A DNA stretch of 64,000 nucleotides from Sacculina carcini. Taxonomy: Eukaryota; Arthropoda; Thecostraca; Sacculinidae. Shown one piece after another: positions 44,704 through 57,666 of this stretch (position 1 is its first letter; each line of letters begins with the position of its first letter). Both the position numbers and the translations under genes were made by a program. Under the pieces are notes generated by a model. That model worked only from the letters and a program-made list of their open reading frames with translations, did no database searches and was not told the origin of the DNA. The DNA lies in the NCBI GenBank assembly GCA_916048095.2, contig OU696570.1:2352001-2416000 (forward strand), read 5' to 3'.

Positions 44704-47063
44704 CCCTTCGTCGAAAGGCTAACAGCAGAAATTCTCCAGATGAGAGAGGTTTATACCTCAAAGAAGAACTAAGCAGAAAACAAGAACAGCTGGTACAACA
44801 TGAGTATGAACTCAAAAGACTACAAGATGAGTGGACAAGGACTGCGCCTGATAATGAGACCAAAGCTCTCATCAACAGAGCCATTGAAAGGTTATCACAA
44901 GACCATCTTTTCGCAGAGAGAAAACGGACGGGACATAAACTGTCAACACTATACGGTGGGTCAATTAAATTAGCAGATAAGGTTGATCAATACGTCAATT
45001 TAAGTACCAAAGTATTGACAGAAACACAAAAAGAGTTGTTGAATCTTGGATTCAACTGCCACTACATGTCCAAAGAGAAACAATTTAACAAACGCATTGA
45101 GCTTGAAATCCTGCTAGACGACATATACCATCATGAAAAAAGTGGCAAATTAGAAACATCACCAACATTACAGGCTGAGATTATAAGAGAGGCCCAAATC
45201 CGAAGAGGTCACGCCAGAACATCAATCTTCACTGCGAATTTACAACAAGCAGCAAAGGAGTTGAGAGACGATTCAAGCATTGTAATTAGGAAAGCCGATA
45301 AATCTTCATCATATGTCATTTTAGGAAGCGAGCAATATCACAACAAGCTGCGCCAAATACTAAATGATAACAGCAAATTCAGGAAAATCGCGAGAAATCC
45401 AACTGCTTCTCTCAAAACTGAACTAAACAAACTCATAAGAAAGTGCAATAGTAGAAGCACAACGAAACTTTCACTTATAGAAGGAGACCATAAACTTGCA
45501 TATATATACGGAAATGTCAAAACACACAAGCCAGATTATCCATTACGTCCTATCATTAGTCAAGTACCATCGTTGACGTATAAATTAGCGAAACAATTGA
45601 ATGGCTTGATTTCGCCGCATATTCCATCAGCATTCAGTCTCAGATCATCAACTGAGCTAATAGACATTTTGAGAGCTGCAACACCATCTCGCCTTATGTG
45701 TTCTCTTGACGTGGAATCCTTATTCACGAATGTTCCGGTGGATGAGACGATTAATATCATTTGTGATTATATATATCATAAACATGCTGCAGTACTGGAC
45801 ATTCCTGAGCATCATCTTCGTAGGTTATTAAGTGCGTGTACCAAAGAATCACCGTTCCTCTCACCTGACGGTGACATGTACGTACAATGTGACGGAGTAG
45901 CTATGGGCTCACCCCTTGGAGTTACTTTTGCAAATTTTTACATGGGTCACCTAGAAGAAGAATGCTTTAAAAACCATCCGGACATGAAACCATCTATATA
46001 TGTACGGTATATAGATGACATTTTTGTAAACATGGAAGACGAAATGAACTTGCATGCAATCAAGGACTACTTTGAAAAAAACTCCTGTTTAAAATTTACC
46101 ATCGAAAATGAAGCAAACAACAAACTCCCATTTCTGGACATACTGATTCAAAGAGACGTAACATCATTCATAACATCGGTGCAAGTGAAATCCACAAATC
46201 TAGGTTTTTGCATGAATGCAAAGAGTGAATGCCCAGAGCAATACAAACGCAGTGTAATTAGCTCGTACATCAAGAGGGCGCTAACTCACTGTTCAACATG
46301 GACTAATACAGACGCGGAAATCAATAGAGTCGGCAAATTATTGACTAATAATGGCTACACACAAAAAGACATCGATGACGTAATCAGACAAAAACTACAT
46401 GACTTCATGATTACGAATGAAAACAACCAAGACAGAGACCAAGATACACTCAAATTATATTACAGAAACACTATGAGCTCAAATTACAAACAAGACGAGA
46501 CTGCACTTCAGAAAATCATTAGGAAACACGTTACTCCATGTCAACCAGAAACAAAAATTAAACTAGTCATTTACTACAAAACTCGAAAAACATACCAGTC
46601 GATTGTCAAGAATAGCTGCCTACCAAGGACCGAAGAGACGCAAAAAGTGAACGTCGTGTATTCACATAAATGCCAAACTGGAGACTGCAGTCTCCGTAAT
46701 TCTGAATACATCGGCCACACAACAACAACTTTGCACAAGCGACTCACTGCTCACTTGCACGACGGCGCTATTTTTCGGCACTACGCGCAAGAGCATAAGA
46801 TCAAACTCAACAGAACAATCCTCACTGACAATACATCCGTCATTTGCCAGGAGCATAACATCAGAAAGCTCAAAATGATAGAGGCAGTGTTGATTTGTAC
46901 GCGGAAACCAACTATAAACGTCCAACAACAGCCTGACGTAATTCTTCCATCTATTAGACAGCAAAACAACATCAACAACCAACAGAGAAGCGCATCACAA
47001 CATCCTGCACCTAGCCAGAATTTATCTACATCAAACGGCAGTGCAAATGTGCACTCGGCATGA
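44553..47063 (+). CDS. Penelope-like reverse transcriptase / GIY-YIG endonuclease, intact
   Basis: 836 residues from the ATG at 44,553, eight bases after the predicted ribozyme cut; an in-frame ATG at 44,493 would add 20 residues encoded by the ribozyme. N-terminal basic and coiled region (about 1-170). RT motifs: NVKTHKPDYPLRPIISQVPS, CSLDVESLFTNVPVDE (near 384), CDGVAMGSPLGVTFANFYMG (near 447) and VRYIDDIFV (near 485), with KLPFLDI next. C-terminal GIY-YIG nuclease: VVYSHKC, EYIGHTTTTLHKRLTAHLHD (about 700-735). These enzymes are known to nick target DNA and copy element RNA there. No stop or shift is seen and all key residues are present, so the copy may be active or only recently silenced. 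Confidence 0.95.
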   Translation: MSFSVLLGKLSENQKKLVRRIEKCTYKRNNTENAVEFNRACITNGLLPRYTLRRKANSRNSPDERGLYLKEELSRKQEQLVQHEYELKRLQDEWTRTAPDNETKALINRAIERLSQDHLFAERKRTGHKLSTLYGGSIKLADKVDQYVNLSTKVLTETQKELLNLGFNCHYMSKEKQFNKRIELEILLDDIYHHEKSGKLETSPTLQAEIIREAQIRRGHARTSIFTANLQQAAKELRDDSSIVIRKADKSSSYVILGSEQYHNKLRQILNDNSKFRKIARNPTASLKTELNKLIRKCNSRSTTKLSLIEGDHKLAYIYGNVKTHKPDYPLRPIISQVPSLTYKLAKQLNGLISPHIPSAFSLRSSTELIDILRAATPSRLMCSLDVESLFTNVPVDETINIICDYIYHKHAAVLDIPEHHLRRLLSACTKESPFLSPDGDMYVQCDGVAMGSPLGVTFANFYMGHLEEECFKNHPDMKPSIYVRYIDDIFVNMEDEMNLHAIKDYFEKNSCLKFTIENEANNKLPFLDILIQRDVTSFITSVQVKSTNLGFCMNAKSECPEQYKRSVISSYIKRALTHCSTWTNTDAEINRVGKLLTNNGYTQKDIDDVIRQKLHDFMITNENNQDRDQDTLKLYYRNTMSSNYKQDETALQKIIRKHVTPCQPETKIKLVIYYKTRKTYQSIVKNSCLPRTEETQKVNVVYSHKCQTGDCSLRNSEYIGHTTTTLHKRLTAHLHDGAIFRHYAQEHKIKLNRTILTDNTSVICQEHNIRKLKMIEAVLICTRKPTINVQQQPDVILPSIRQQNNINNQQRSASQHPAPSQNLSTSNGSANVHSA

Positions 47064-47369
47064 ATTTTATATACTTTTATATTGGAATTTTCTAGAGTAT
47101 TTAACGTCTCATTCAAATTTGATTTTCAGTTTAGTGTATATTTATTTACGATTGTTATGTGTATATATATGCCCCTGAAGATGACATTAATATATGTCGA
47201 AAGGTGCCTCGGGCAAAAATGAGTTTTTCGGTACTACTGGGAAAGCTCTCTGAGAACCAGAAGAAGCTGGTGAGACGTATAGAGAAATGTACATACAAAA
47301 GAAACAACACAGAAAATGCTGTCGAATTTAACAGAGCCTGCATTACAAATGGCCTACTTCCAAGATATA
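46887..47369 (+). repeat. Right pseudo-LTR of the Penelope-like element
   Basis: Direct copy of 44,221-44,703. It stops at CCAAGATATA, where the element meets the TA microsatellite. Confidence 0.9.
47170..47215 (+). ncRNA. Hammerhead-ribozyme-like motif in the right pseudo-LTR
   Basis: Identical 46-nt motif. Two motifs in direct order would release a monomer-length RNA spanning the ORF. Confidence 0.72.
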
Positions 47370-48247
47370 TATATATATATATATATCCTTCAATATTCAC
47401 ATAAAAAACAAGCATAACACAAAGAAAACCACAGAGCAAAAGCTCAGCACTCCGACCTGCTATATCCGCACGCACGCACTCACTGTCTGTGTCTGGCTGT
47501 CTATATGTCTATGTCTTTCTTCATAAATGTCGAAGAATTATAATAAAAATAGAATACACAACATATTAGATTCACTTTTACTTGATATTCCTTTTGTTTT
47601 ATAAAATGTTCCGCACGACGGGCAGGTATAAAATATGCAAATTTAAATATACTTTAAAATATGGGTTTGAAATATGCTAAGCTGACAAAATTTAAATTTG
47701 CATCGACAATTTTTCTTTAATATCGGGTGACCAGGCTTCATCATTTCTTCATAATTACTCACCAACTATTTATTACACATCTAATATATTATTCCACAGT
47801 ACTGGAGCTTTTGTCCTCTACAATACGGTATAATTGTATATTTGCCAAGGTGTACAGTAAACACGTTACGGGTGTAAAAATTTAGAAATGATCCGTTGCA
47901 AATTTTAGAAAGAAAGGCTCCCATTTGAACATATTTTAGACATTAATTGGTCTAAACCATACAAACCCTCCTATGTCTATATCTAGAGCCGGCCCTAATA
48001 AGTCATTCGTCTCTACCAGTCAGCTTGCGAGATTCAACTGTTGTCAGTCGACAGGCTGGAAACAATATACTTCATACATCTTATATTCGAGAATCACACA
48101 TAATTTCCGCTATTTGGAGGTGTGCTATATAAGTGGGGACCCATAGATTATTCCGATATTTGGAGTTTTCCGGCATTCGGAAGTTAATATTTTAGGATAT
48201 AATATTGAGGATATAATATTGATAATAATATTGAGGATAAAGGTTAA

Positions 48248-50877
48248 CCTTTATCCTCCAAATGTTCCCATATGGGAACATTTGCAGTACGATGTTTGAC
48301 AACCATTTAATGACATTTTTTACCAATAAATTCCCAATATTTGTATATGTTTCGAGAGAAGAGAAAACGTGCAACTAGCAAATAACAAAATTATAAATAT
48401 GCAATGAATAATTTATGTGCTATAAATCCTCAAACTTTACCATTTTTCATTTTCTGTAGCTGATAGATTTAAGAGTACACTTCGACTACTAATTTGATTC
48501 CATTGTTCTTGATGTTAGATCTAATTATTAACAATAACAAGATTATGACAAGATAAGGTCACAATAACAAGATTATGATAATTGTACTGATACCAAATAT
48601 TTCAAATTATATATGTAAATCACTTTGTGAGAGCAAGACAAAGTTCAATGTTCCCACATGGGAACATTTGCGTTTTGCGGACAAAAACGTTACAGAAGTT
48701 TGCCATCATGTAAGTCACGTGCGCGATATGCTCGCTCACCAAACTAAAGTATCAAATTGCATCGTATTGACTGCATGACGCGATACATTGACAGTTTTCG
48801 TCACAGTGTTGGTCAGTTATGTGTTGATTGTGTTGGGCCAGTGTAGAATTGTTTTATATCAAAGTTTGGATAATGGCTGCTACAGGAAGTATAGTTACGT
48901 TTTCTGAGGCGATGGAGACTTTGGAAGAGACGTCAAATCCAAGAAATGTCGTAATTTTACCTCCAGAGAGTGGAGATTGCGATATGGAAAATGATATTGA
49001 GGATATTGACAAAAACATGGTCAGCGATGAAGAAGCATTTGAGCCAGCCGGACATCTTCAAGTGGAGGAAGACAACCACGATGACAGCTGGACTTTGACA
49101 ACATATCCCAGACCAAGGTGGAGCAAAAACTCCGGACTCAAAACAACTATCGATATTGAGCAAGTACCGAAGCTTGGTGAATCTCACCAAATGTCTTTCC
49201 GATTTATCATCATTTCAGATGTGACAGCGTTTTTTTCCGGTGAAAGTGTGGACATGATTGTAAGTCAAACAAATTTGTACGCGACGAGAGACAAAAACGC
49301 AGCCGGTTTGATTGTACAGACTAATGATATCAACGCATTTTTGGGCATATTGCTTCTGTCTGGATATCACAAAGTGCCAGAGGAGAGACACTACTGTTCT
49401 GCTCAACCTGATCCGGGAGTCAAATTTGTATCCGATGCAATGTCCCGGCAGCAATTTCAAACGTTGAAAAGTTTTGTCCACTTTGCTGACAACAGAAATC
49501 TGCAGACAGGAGACAAGCTCGCCAAGATTCGGCCGCTTTACACGCTGCTACATCAAACTCTCATCAAGCACGGTATTTTCCACGAAAAACTGAGCATCGA
49601 CGAGTTCATGGTGCCATACTATGGAAGGCACTCCGCAAAAATGATCACACGTGGAAAACCAATACGAGTTGGCTACAAAGTGTGGGCACTGTGCGGCAAT
49701 GACGGCTATCCGTATCACCTGGATATCTACGCTGGCAAGGAACAAAAACGAAAACTTCCTCTCAGTACCTCAGTTGGCAATCGTATGGTCGATGTGATTA
49801 TGAACAGTTCTTCGCCTACGCAACATACATTGTACTTGGACATTTTTTTCACATCATACGACCTACTGAAGTCACTGGCAGAAAAAAATATGAAAGTCAC
49901 CGGCACTGTTCGTGAAAAAAGAACTGCTGGAGCGTCTCGACTGTTAAAATCTGATATGGACATGAGAAACTTTCGAGAGGTAGTTTTTACCACAGAAGTG
50001 ACGGACTAGTGTATGTCTGCAAATGGCATGACAACTGTATTGTCACCATTGCAAGCAATCACGAAACTCATTTTCCTGTGAAAGAAGCTGTTCGTTAGAA
50101 AGAAGCTGTTCCCAACATCATTAGAAAATAAACGAAGGCATGGGAGGCGTTGATTTGATGAATCGCCTTCTGGCAACGTATCGACCTGGAATCAGAGGAA
50201 AAAAATGGTACTGGCCTCTGTTTTCAAACGCTCTCAATTTATCGGTTGTTGCTGCTTGGCGCTTACATAGCAATTCAGTCGAGAATGCTCTTTTCCATCT
50301 TGATTCCAGGAGAGAAGTGTCAATGTGTTTACTGAAATCGTCAGACAGCGGTCAAGACACTGGATTGCACAGCACAGTTAACCCGCCTGTTGGTATCCGC
50401 TATGACAAAATCGGCCATAAAAAATCAAGCTGCAAGCAGGGTAGATGTGTAGTATGCAAGAGTAATACAAGGTATCGCTGCTCCAAATGCTTGGTTCGAC
50501 TCCACTACGATAAGAACACTGAGTGTGCTGATATATATCACACAAGATGAAATTTTATTTGTGAATTTTGATGTTTTATAATTGTTTTTGTATTCATGAC
50601 ATTTCAATAAACAACTATATGACCTAACAGTGTCTGCATTGACCATTTGGAACAATATTGTTAGATATATAACAAGGGTGAAACAGTGCTGAGTGAAAAC
50701 TGTAACTTTTTGATCATATAACGCTCAATGTTCCCACATAGGAACATACCCATAACTCAAAAAATATTTGATGAATCTTGATAATTTTTTCAAAGAATAT
50801 ACAATGTGTTGCCACAACATTCCCAACAAAATTTCATGTTTTTAACTCAAGCCCTTCTATGTGTGGGATGATAAAGG
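48248..50877 (+). mobile_element. piggyBac element, copy B (2,630 bp)
   Basis: TTAA at 48,244-48,247 and 50,878-50,881. Ends as in copy A, except the left end reads CCTTTATCCTCCAAATG. Left of its TTAA stands an inverted copy of the end (GAGGATAAAGG), absent from copy A. Confidence 0.95.
48873..50550 (+). pseudogene. piggyBac transposase, copy B, broken
   Basis: Same frame breaks as copy A (stop near 50,009 and the following shifted-frame stops), but the C-terminal part is open from 50,140 to 50,550 (GKKWYWPLFSNALNLS...) including the Cys/His finger. It shares DEFMVPYYGRH and LDIFF with copy A, both unlike copy C. Confidence 0.9.
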
Positions 50878-50955
50878 TTAACACGTATTTGATAAGCTTT
50901 TAATCGTGACTAAGGAATAGATTCCACTGTAGAATGGAATGTAGAATGGATTATG

Positions 50956-53900
50956 TTATCCAATTCGGCCCTTCGGGCCGAATTGATGGTATTTTTTTGC
51001 CCTGCACTAATTGCAAATTTTCTAAATGTCTGTTTGTATCCTATCTCCTCCTAAACCACTGGACCGATTTTGATGAAACTTGGTCCCTAGGGGTAAAATG
51101 GACGCAAGAAGGTCATAGGCTAAGTTTTGTTGACCTCCGAGGTCATTTTCAAGGTCATTGAGGTCATTTGTGTCTGTTTACCCTATCTCCTCCTAAACCA
51201 CTGGACCGATTTTGATGAAACTTGGTCCCTAGGGTAAAATGGATGCAAGAAGGTCATAGGCTAGGTGTTGTTGCATATAAATATATAAGCCAGCATATAA
51301 ACCCGATAATAATAAAAACGTTATTCTGTCTGTGTGTGTGTGTGTACAAACAAGTTTTCCACATTTTGGGGATTTTATGCCACGGGTTCGAGGAAAACTG
51401 CTCAACAGAATTGACAGTTTTTCATATCCACAGATGGAAATTTTGTCTTCTACAAGATGATATATTTTTCAAATATGTAGTGTTAACATTCCAAAAGGTA
51501 TGACCGTTTATTCAAGACCATTTCATTTCCACCGACGACTGATAGATTTAACACAGCGATCAATGGAGACAATGGCCGATCCAGGAATTTTGCAGGGGGG
51601 CTTAGCCTCCTTGAAATACTTTTTAAAAATGTCCTTCACATGCAATGTTTTCCACTAATTTTGATATATCTTCTATAAAAACTTTTTAACAAGCCATTAT
51701 AAAATATTTAGCCCCACTATAAATATTTACTTCACCCGCCTATGATTTCTCGCTGCTGCGAATTCAACATCTGAATTTATGTGCAAAGCGCATGACGTAT
51801 TCGCTAGAGCGCTAGCGTTCAGGACAAAATCTAGCTGAAAATCTAAAATGAAAACCTTCATATTTAGACTTTCCTATTGGTTAATAGTTGTTATGGGTTT
51901 ACTTTTTTCTATATAAATTTGTATTTGTTTTCTTTTATGAATTCAAAATAAATTTTATTTATATAATATTTGTTCCGCACAACGGGCGGGTTTCAATGCT
52001 ATATGGTGATGATTTCACCGTGTAGAATGCATTCTTATACAAAACTAACGGATTTGTCATCAAGATCCAGAACGGATCGACACGATCCACAACGGGTGGG
52101 TTTACATGCTAGACATTTAGGTTAGGTTACGTCAAGAAATGATCACTAACTAGGGGTTGAGTTTGTGTCGGATTGAGTTTGTGTGTGAGGTACTAGACAA
52201 TAAAAGCATTATAACTTATTGCTATGTATATCTTCTGGTCCCAAATTATTTCATCATTTCGCTTCTTCTTTACCCTCTTATGTAATCTGTCCATAATGTG
52301 TAGTTGGTTTAGGATATCAAGGCCGAATTGGGGGTATGCAGCTTTGGATCTGGTTTGTGGCCAGACAAAGCTGCACGTCTACTTAATTTGTAAAGTAATG
52401 TAATGTATTGTATGTATGTAATGTAATGTATTGAGGTAATTTATGTAATGTATTGATGCAATTCATGTAATGTATTGATGCAATTAGTGTAATGTATTGA
52501 TGTAATTTATGTAATGTATTGATGTAATGTATGTAATGTATTGATGTAATGTATGTAATGTATTGATGTACTGTAGAATGCAATGTAGAATGGAGTAATG
52601 TACACATGAATGGCGGGTATAAATTATAACGGACTATACAGTGATACCTCAGCTGACGAACATAATTGGTTCCCAAAAAGTGTGTGTTAGGCTAAACGTT
52701 TGTCTTCCGAACATTCATTTTCCATAGTAAACCATTAAAATGGGAATAATCTGTTCCCAGGTCCGCATAAAACAATATTTTCTACTAAATACGCCTTAAA
52801 ACTACACAAAAATATACCTTACTTTATGTATAATACATGTATTATTGTATTGTAATTAAGTAAGTATATTTTGTAACACTAACATTGAACATTGAACATT
52901 GAAATGTTATGGTTCATGACCTCATTTACTGAAATATCGGGTACGTTATTAGTGATCAAACTATGATTGCAAGTTACACCAGTGATCATTGATCGTCAAG
53001 TATGGTGAAAGAAAACGAGCAAATGTTTGGCATGTTTCTCACCGGATGAATGCATGTATTGTCCTTGCACTTGACTGCCTCCCCCTTACATTCCGCTGAA
53101 ATAATGCGTCACAACAAACATGTTATTGTTCAGCTTATCTTCATGAATCATACGAGTATAAAAGTGAATAATTCTGCCTTATAGGACGAGTCATAAGATG
53201 CCATTAATATTCCGGTTTAATGCGTCCAACACGTATAATGCATACCATCTATGAAAAATATATGCTGATTCAACTATATGAGAAAATAAAAACACAAAAC
53301 TTGCAAATCATTAAGCAAATTAATTTTTGTTGTTGCATATTTTGCATATATAAAGCACACAGGTACAGCAAAAATACAGTTAAATATATACACAGATGCA
53401 TATTTTTACCGCAAATACCAATATATTTGTGTAACTGTAATATAATCTTATTTGACACGTTTATGATCAAGACTCGTTCACAATTTGTTCGGCAAGATAA
53501 TACGCTAGATGGCTATCATAGAAGAATTGCAGCGTATAAATGGAAAAACGGATACAAAAAACATTTAGTTCACATAGTTCAAGACAAGCATAAACAGAAC
53601 CGATGTCGAGGCCCCATTAAAAATACAGCACCATTATAATAGAGGTCCGACTTTTGGAAAATTAGTCACGAGCAACCCTTTGGTCTCCTGGGAAATTACA
53701 GTACTTGTATGCGCTACTTTACGATATAATTTAGTATCATTCGTGAAGCAACGGGGTACCTCAACACTCGAGGCATCCTGCCGGGGGTTTGGGGGCGGTT
53801 GCTGCGGCTTTGAACATGACATGGGAAATATAGTGGAATATTATTGTATCGTTAAATATATTGTATTCGTTCAAATATCACTAAATAAAATGAGATTGAT

Positions 53901-55665
53901 CAGAGATAAGATGACCCACCACAGTTCTTCTCATCTGTTCCGTCAGGACAATCCTTGTTTCCGTCACACTTCCAGTCCTGTATAAAAAATGAACAGTTTA
54001 AAACACTGTGTATCTGTGCAGGAGTCCATTTACAAATGCATGATAACACAACACATTACAGATTATATTAAAAAACAAGGCTGTCAAACAGTCAGATATC
54101 AACGTGGCCGTTGCTCGCCAATATGTTCCAATCAATCATTGCACATTTAGCAATGTGTGTGCTGAATATTGATTACATTGGATTATCATTGGTGCCATCT
54201 ACCTAAAACAACATGAAAATTATATCATCGTCTAGAAAGTTTTGAAGTAGTTATGGAGGTATGAAGTGAAAATGACAAAGTCAAATAGAAAAAATGAGCC
54301 GTTAAAATGTGAATGTTTTGGATTCTGGAATCCACTCCTTATATATCAGCAATGTCGATGCTATAAAAAATATACCATTGTGCAGACAACATTTCTAAAA
54401 GATAGACAACTTGTAGCCAATATAAAATCCTAAGTGTGAAAGTTATATTTCAATATTGACAAATTGTTTTTCCTCAATCCGCCTCATATTTAAAGCTGCC
54501 CGTCGTGCGGACTAATTCAGAACTCAAACACGAAACAAACACGAAGACAATTGATGAAAAATGACTAAACATTGTCATCGAATGCTTCTAAAATATATTT
54601 ATAACTTAATATCATTCCCAACATCATTTGCTAAAGTACTGATCTAGTTTTGCCGCTTTAATATTTACTGCTAAAATTTTATTTTCCGCTATAATTTAAA
54701 CCCAATATATCCTGACCCAAACCTACCAAGCCCAACCTAACCATCCCGTCCAAACCTAACCCAGCCTTATATGAGGTGATATAACTTATCAGTTTGTGAA
54801 CACATAAAACCGATTCGATCATAATTTATAATTAAGTAGAAGTGCAGCTTTGTCTGGCCACAAACCAGATCCAAAGCTGCATACCCCCAATTCGGCCTTG
54901 ATATCCTAAACCAACTACACATTATGGACAGATTACATCCGCGGGATGAGGCCGAATTCGCGGGATGAGGACGGAGGGGGGAGATCACTGTCTCTTTTTA
55001 ACTTCTTTTGTTTCTTCCTTCTTCGAATATTTCTTTTGAAGATTGTTGTGAATGCGAGATGCGAGCTGCCGCCGACAAAACAAACATCGACGGCGGCAGC
55101 GTTTGGCGGAAAACGGGAACGACGAAAAATCCATCGACAAACATACAAAAAAAGTCCTCAAACAGACACAAATGACCTCAATGACCTTGAAAATGACCAC
55201 AGAGGTAAAAAACCTAGCCTATGACCTTCTTGCATCCATGTTACCCCTAGGGACCAAGTTTCATCAAAATTGGTCCAGTGGTTTAGGAGGAGATAGGATA
55301 AACAGACACAAATGACCTCAATGACCGTGAAAATGACCTCAAAGGTCAACAAAGCCTAACCTATGACCTTCTTGCATCCATGTTACCCCTAGGGACCGAA
55401 TTTCATCAAAATCGGTCCAGTGGCTTAGGAGGAGATAGGGTAAACAGACACAAATGACCTCAATGACCTTGAAAATGACCTCGGAGGTCACAAAACTCAG
55501 CCTATGACCTTCTTGCATCCATTTTACCCCTAAAGACTAAGTTTCATCGAAATCGGTCCAGTGGTTTAGGAGGAGATAGGATACAAACAGACATTTAGAC
55601 AATTTGCAATCAGTGCAGTGCAAAAAAATTACCATCAATTCGGCACTTCGGGCCGAATTGGATAA
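50956..55665. mobile_element. Long inverted-repeat element with 145-bp tandem repeats, copy B
   Basis: Same ends and hairpin tips as copy A. The right arm has about three tandem units against five in A, and the 635-bp internal segment is missing, giving 4.71 kb. Confidence 0.75.
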
Positions 55666-56529
55666 AAAACCTGAGATTATTTACTCCACGGCCTAAAACA
55701 AGCGGCCCACCAATACTTTTCTCGCAGCCAGCCAATATAGTATAGAAACAAAAGTGTTAGACAGTAACCGTTCATCACATATATTTTATAATGAGATTTA
55801 GTTATATAGTATATAATTCACATTTTATGAGTGAGTCTGGGTCATGAAGTCAAGTCCGTTAGTTTTGTATATGGATTCAATATTCAATAACCTTCTATTG
55901 TGTATAGTTGTTGCCCGCGTGCCATTTCTATTTCATAAAAATGAGCCATCGCTTCGTTCATGTTTGAAAACCCTGATCTGCACCATTGAGGCCACGCAAA
56001 TATGCTTGCTCAAATTCAAGCATAGATAGACAACAGTAAGCTCAGACAGACACAAACTTTGCTTCTACGGCTGTTTTGTTTTCAAATAGTGTAAATATTG
56101 AGGACAATAAAGCCTTTCTATTCACACCATCAATGATTGGAGCTAATATGATGCATTCTTAATTGTGATTGGGCTTCAGTCAAATTAAATAAGTGTATAT
56201 TCATGTGTAATCGCAAGTGTCCTTGCGAATAATGCACATGATATCCAATAGAATTTATGAATCTTGTACACAATTTGCCGCTTTGGCCTAACACATTTTA
56301 TTGTGCAAAAAATGTGTTCATTTTCGAGTTAAACGGCCGTAACATTTTTATGAAACTTGACATGCTAATAATTGTAGGCGATAAAATCTCCTACATGATG
56401 ATTCAATTTCTATAGATATAACCCTAGTAATTAGTGCATAATAGTTGATGAATTGTATCCTTACTTTGGAAGAAACATGTATGATATTCGTTGCATGTGT
56501 GTCCAGTATGTATAGTGTAAAATTAACTA

Positions 56530-56863
56530 AAGGTTAAAGGTTAAATGCCTAAGTGGCAGCTTCTACGCGGGAAGAAGCCGAAGCTTATGAACACGCAGGC
56601 GTGCCCCGTGCAGCTCGCTGCCACCGCAGAACCGACCCTCTCCACGCTATGACGCCACAAGGACGGAAGACGTATTAGAGAGGACCACCTCCCCAGAATG
56701 CATGGCACAACTCATGACTGATATCTGGTACCATCATTTTCTGCTGGGTGGACAGGGGCTGTGGGATTTTAGAATTCGCCCAATGAAATTCTGCTCCGCC
56801 GGTTTCGAACCACGGACCTCCCGCTTGTGAGGCGGCTGTGCTAACAACTGCACCACGGAGTCC
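56530..56863 (-). mobile_element. tRNA-Val-derived SINE, unit B
   Basis: Orthologue of the unit A SINE, at the same site and so copied with the unit. The tRNA head is 56,863-56,794. Its anticodon loop CTCACAA is the canonical form; unit A has one change. Confidence 0.85.
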
Positions 56864-57665
56864 ACAAGCTTCACTAAGTTCTAATCTACCTTGCAAATTT
56901 CACTTGAACACCGGGCGACCAAAAATATATAATTTTTATTCTTTTTTCGCACCAACTATTCATCACATATGAGAATAAATAATACCATTGTGCTGGAAAT
57001 TGAGCCTTCTACAATACGGTATAACGTTTAATTTTCTGACATGTATTTAAATAAAGTGACAGCGATGTTTGAGAATTTTCATATCCATGTATAAGCTGTT
57101 GTTACACCGATGCAAAATGTCGAAATGAAAAAAATAAAAAACAACGTATATTTTAGATATGTACTTCCTTATAAGGGTGCCGGGAACTTTTGAAAGGCTT
57201 GCCAAGGATGCCTCAAAATAGAAAAGGTTGGGAACCACTGACTTAAGCAAATGATGTTGGAGAATGATGTGAACGTATAAATATGCTTTGCAATGTGATG
57301 ATAAATGTACCAGGAATAATATGTAGCGGAACATATATAGCGATGTACACAAAAAAATAACAAATTTATGCATATGATGCATTAGCGGAAGCATTAACCA
57401 GGAATTATAGGCATGAAATAATATTTATCATTTTTCATTGTTTTCCTTTCGTGTTTGATATATAAATTTTTCCTCACGACGGGTTGGTTTAAATATGAGG
57501 CGGGTTGAATGAATAATTTTTCGTCAATTATTGGAATACGAATATGCAAACTTGTACTTGAACTTTTCTATTGGTTTGTATTTTTCACTTTATCGTTTTA
57601 TATTATGTTGTGTCTTTGCTTACTTCAGCGATAGCTCAGAAAAATACAAGTTCGCCAGAACTGAA

Positions 57666-57666
<1 letters not shown>

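Larger units (their letters stand above)
41883..47369 (+). mobile_element. Penelope-like retroelement with pseudo-LTRs and an inverted 5' extension (5.5 kb)
   Basis: From left to right: an inverted partial copy (41,883-44,212), a pseudo-LTR (44,221-44,703), the full reading frame, and a second pseudo-LTR (46,887-47,369). The pseudo-LTRs are 483 bp each and start inside the 3' end of the ORF. This overlapping head-to-tail design and left inverted arm are known features of Penelope-like elements. It sits inside a TA microsatellite of unit A only. Both ends finish in AT steps, so no target duplication can be read. Confidence 0.93.
30930..47696. repeat. Tandem array unit A (16.8 kb with insertions; core about 10.6 kb)
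   Basis: It starts at 'ttgcatcgacaatttttc' and ends where the same sequence opens unit B. Contents: piggyBac 31,447-34,075; inverted-repeat element 34,154-39,780; SINE 40,655-40,988; TA microsatellite with the Penelope-like element 41,793-47,386. Without the Penelope insertion, a 635-bp segment and two extra 145-bp units it matches unit B in length. Confidence 0.9.
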
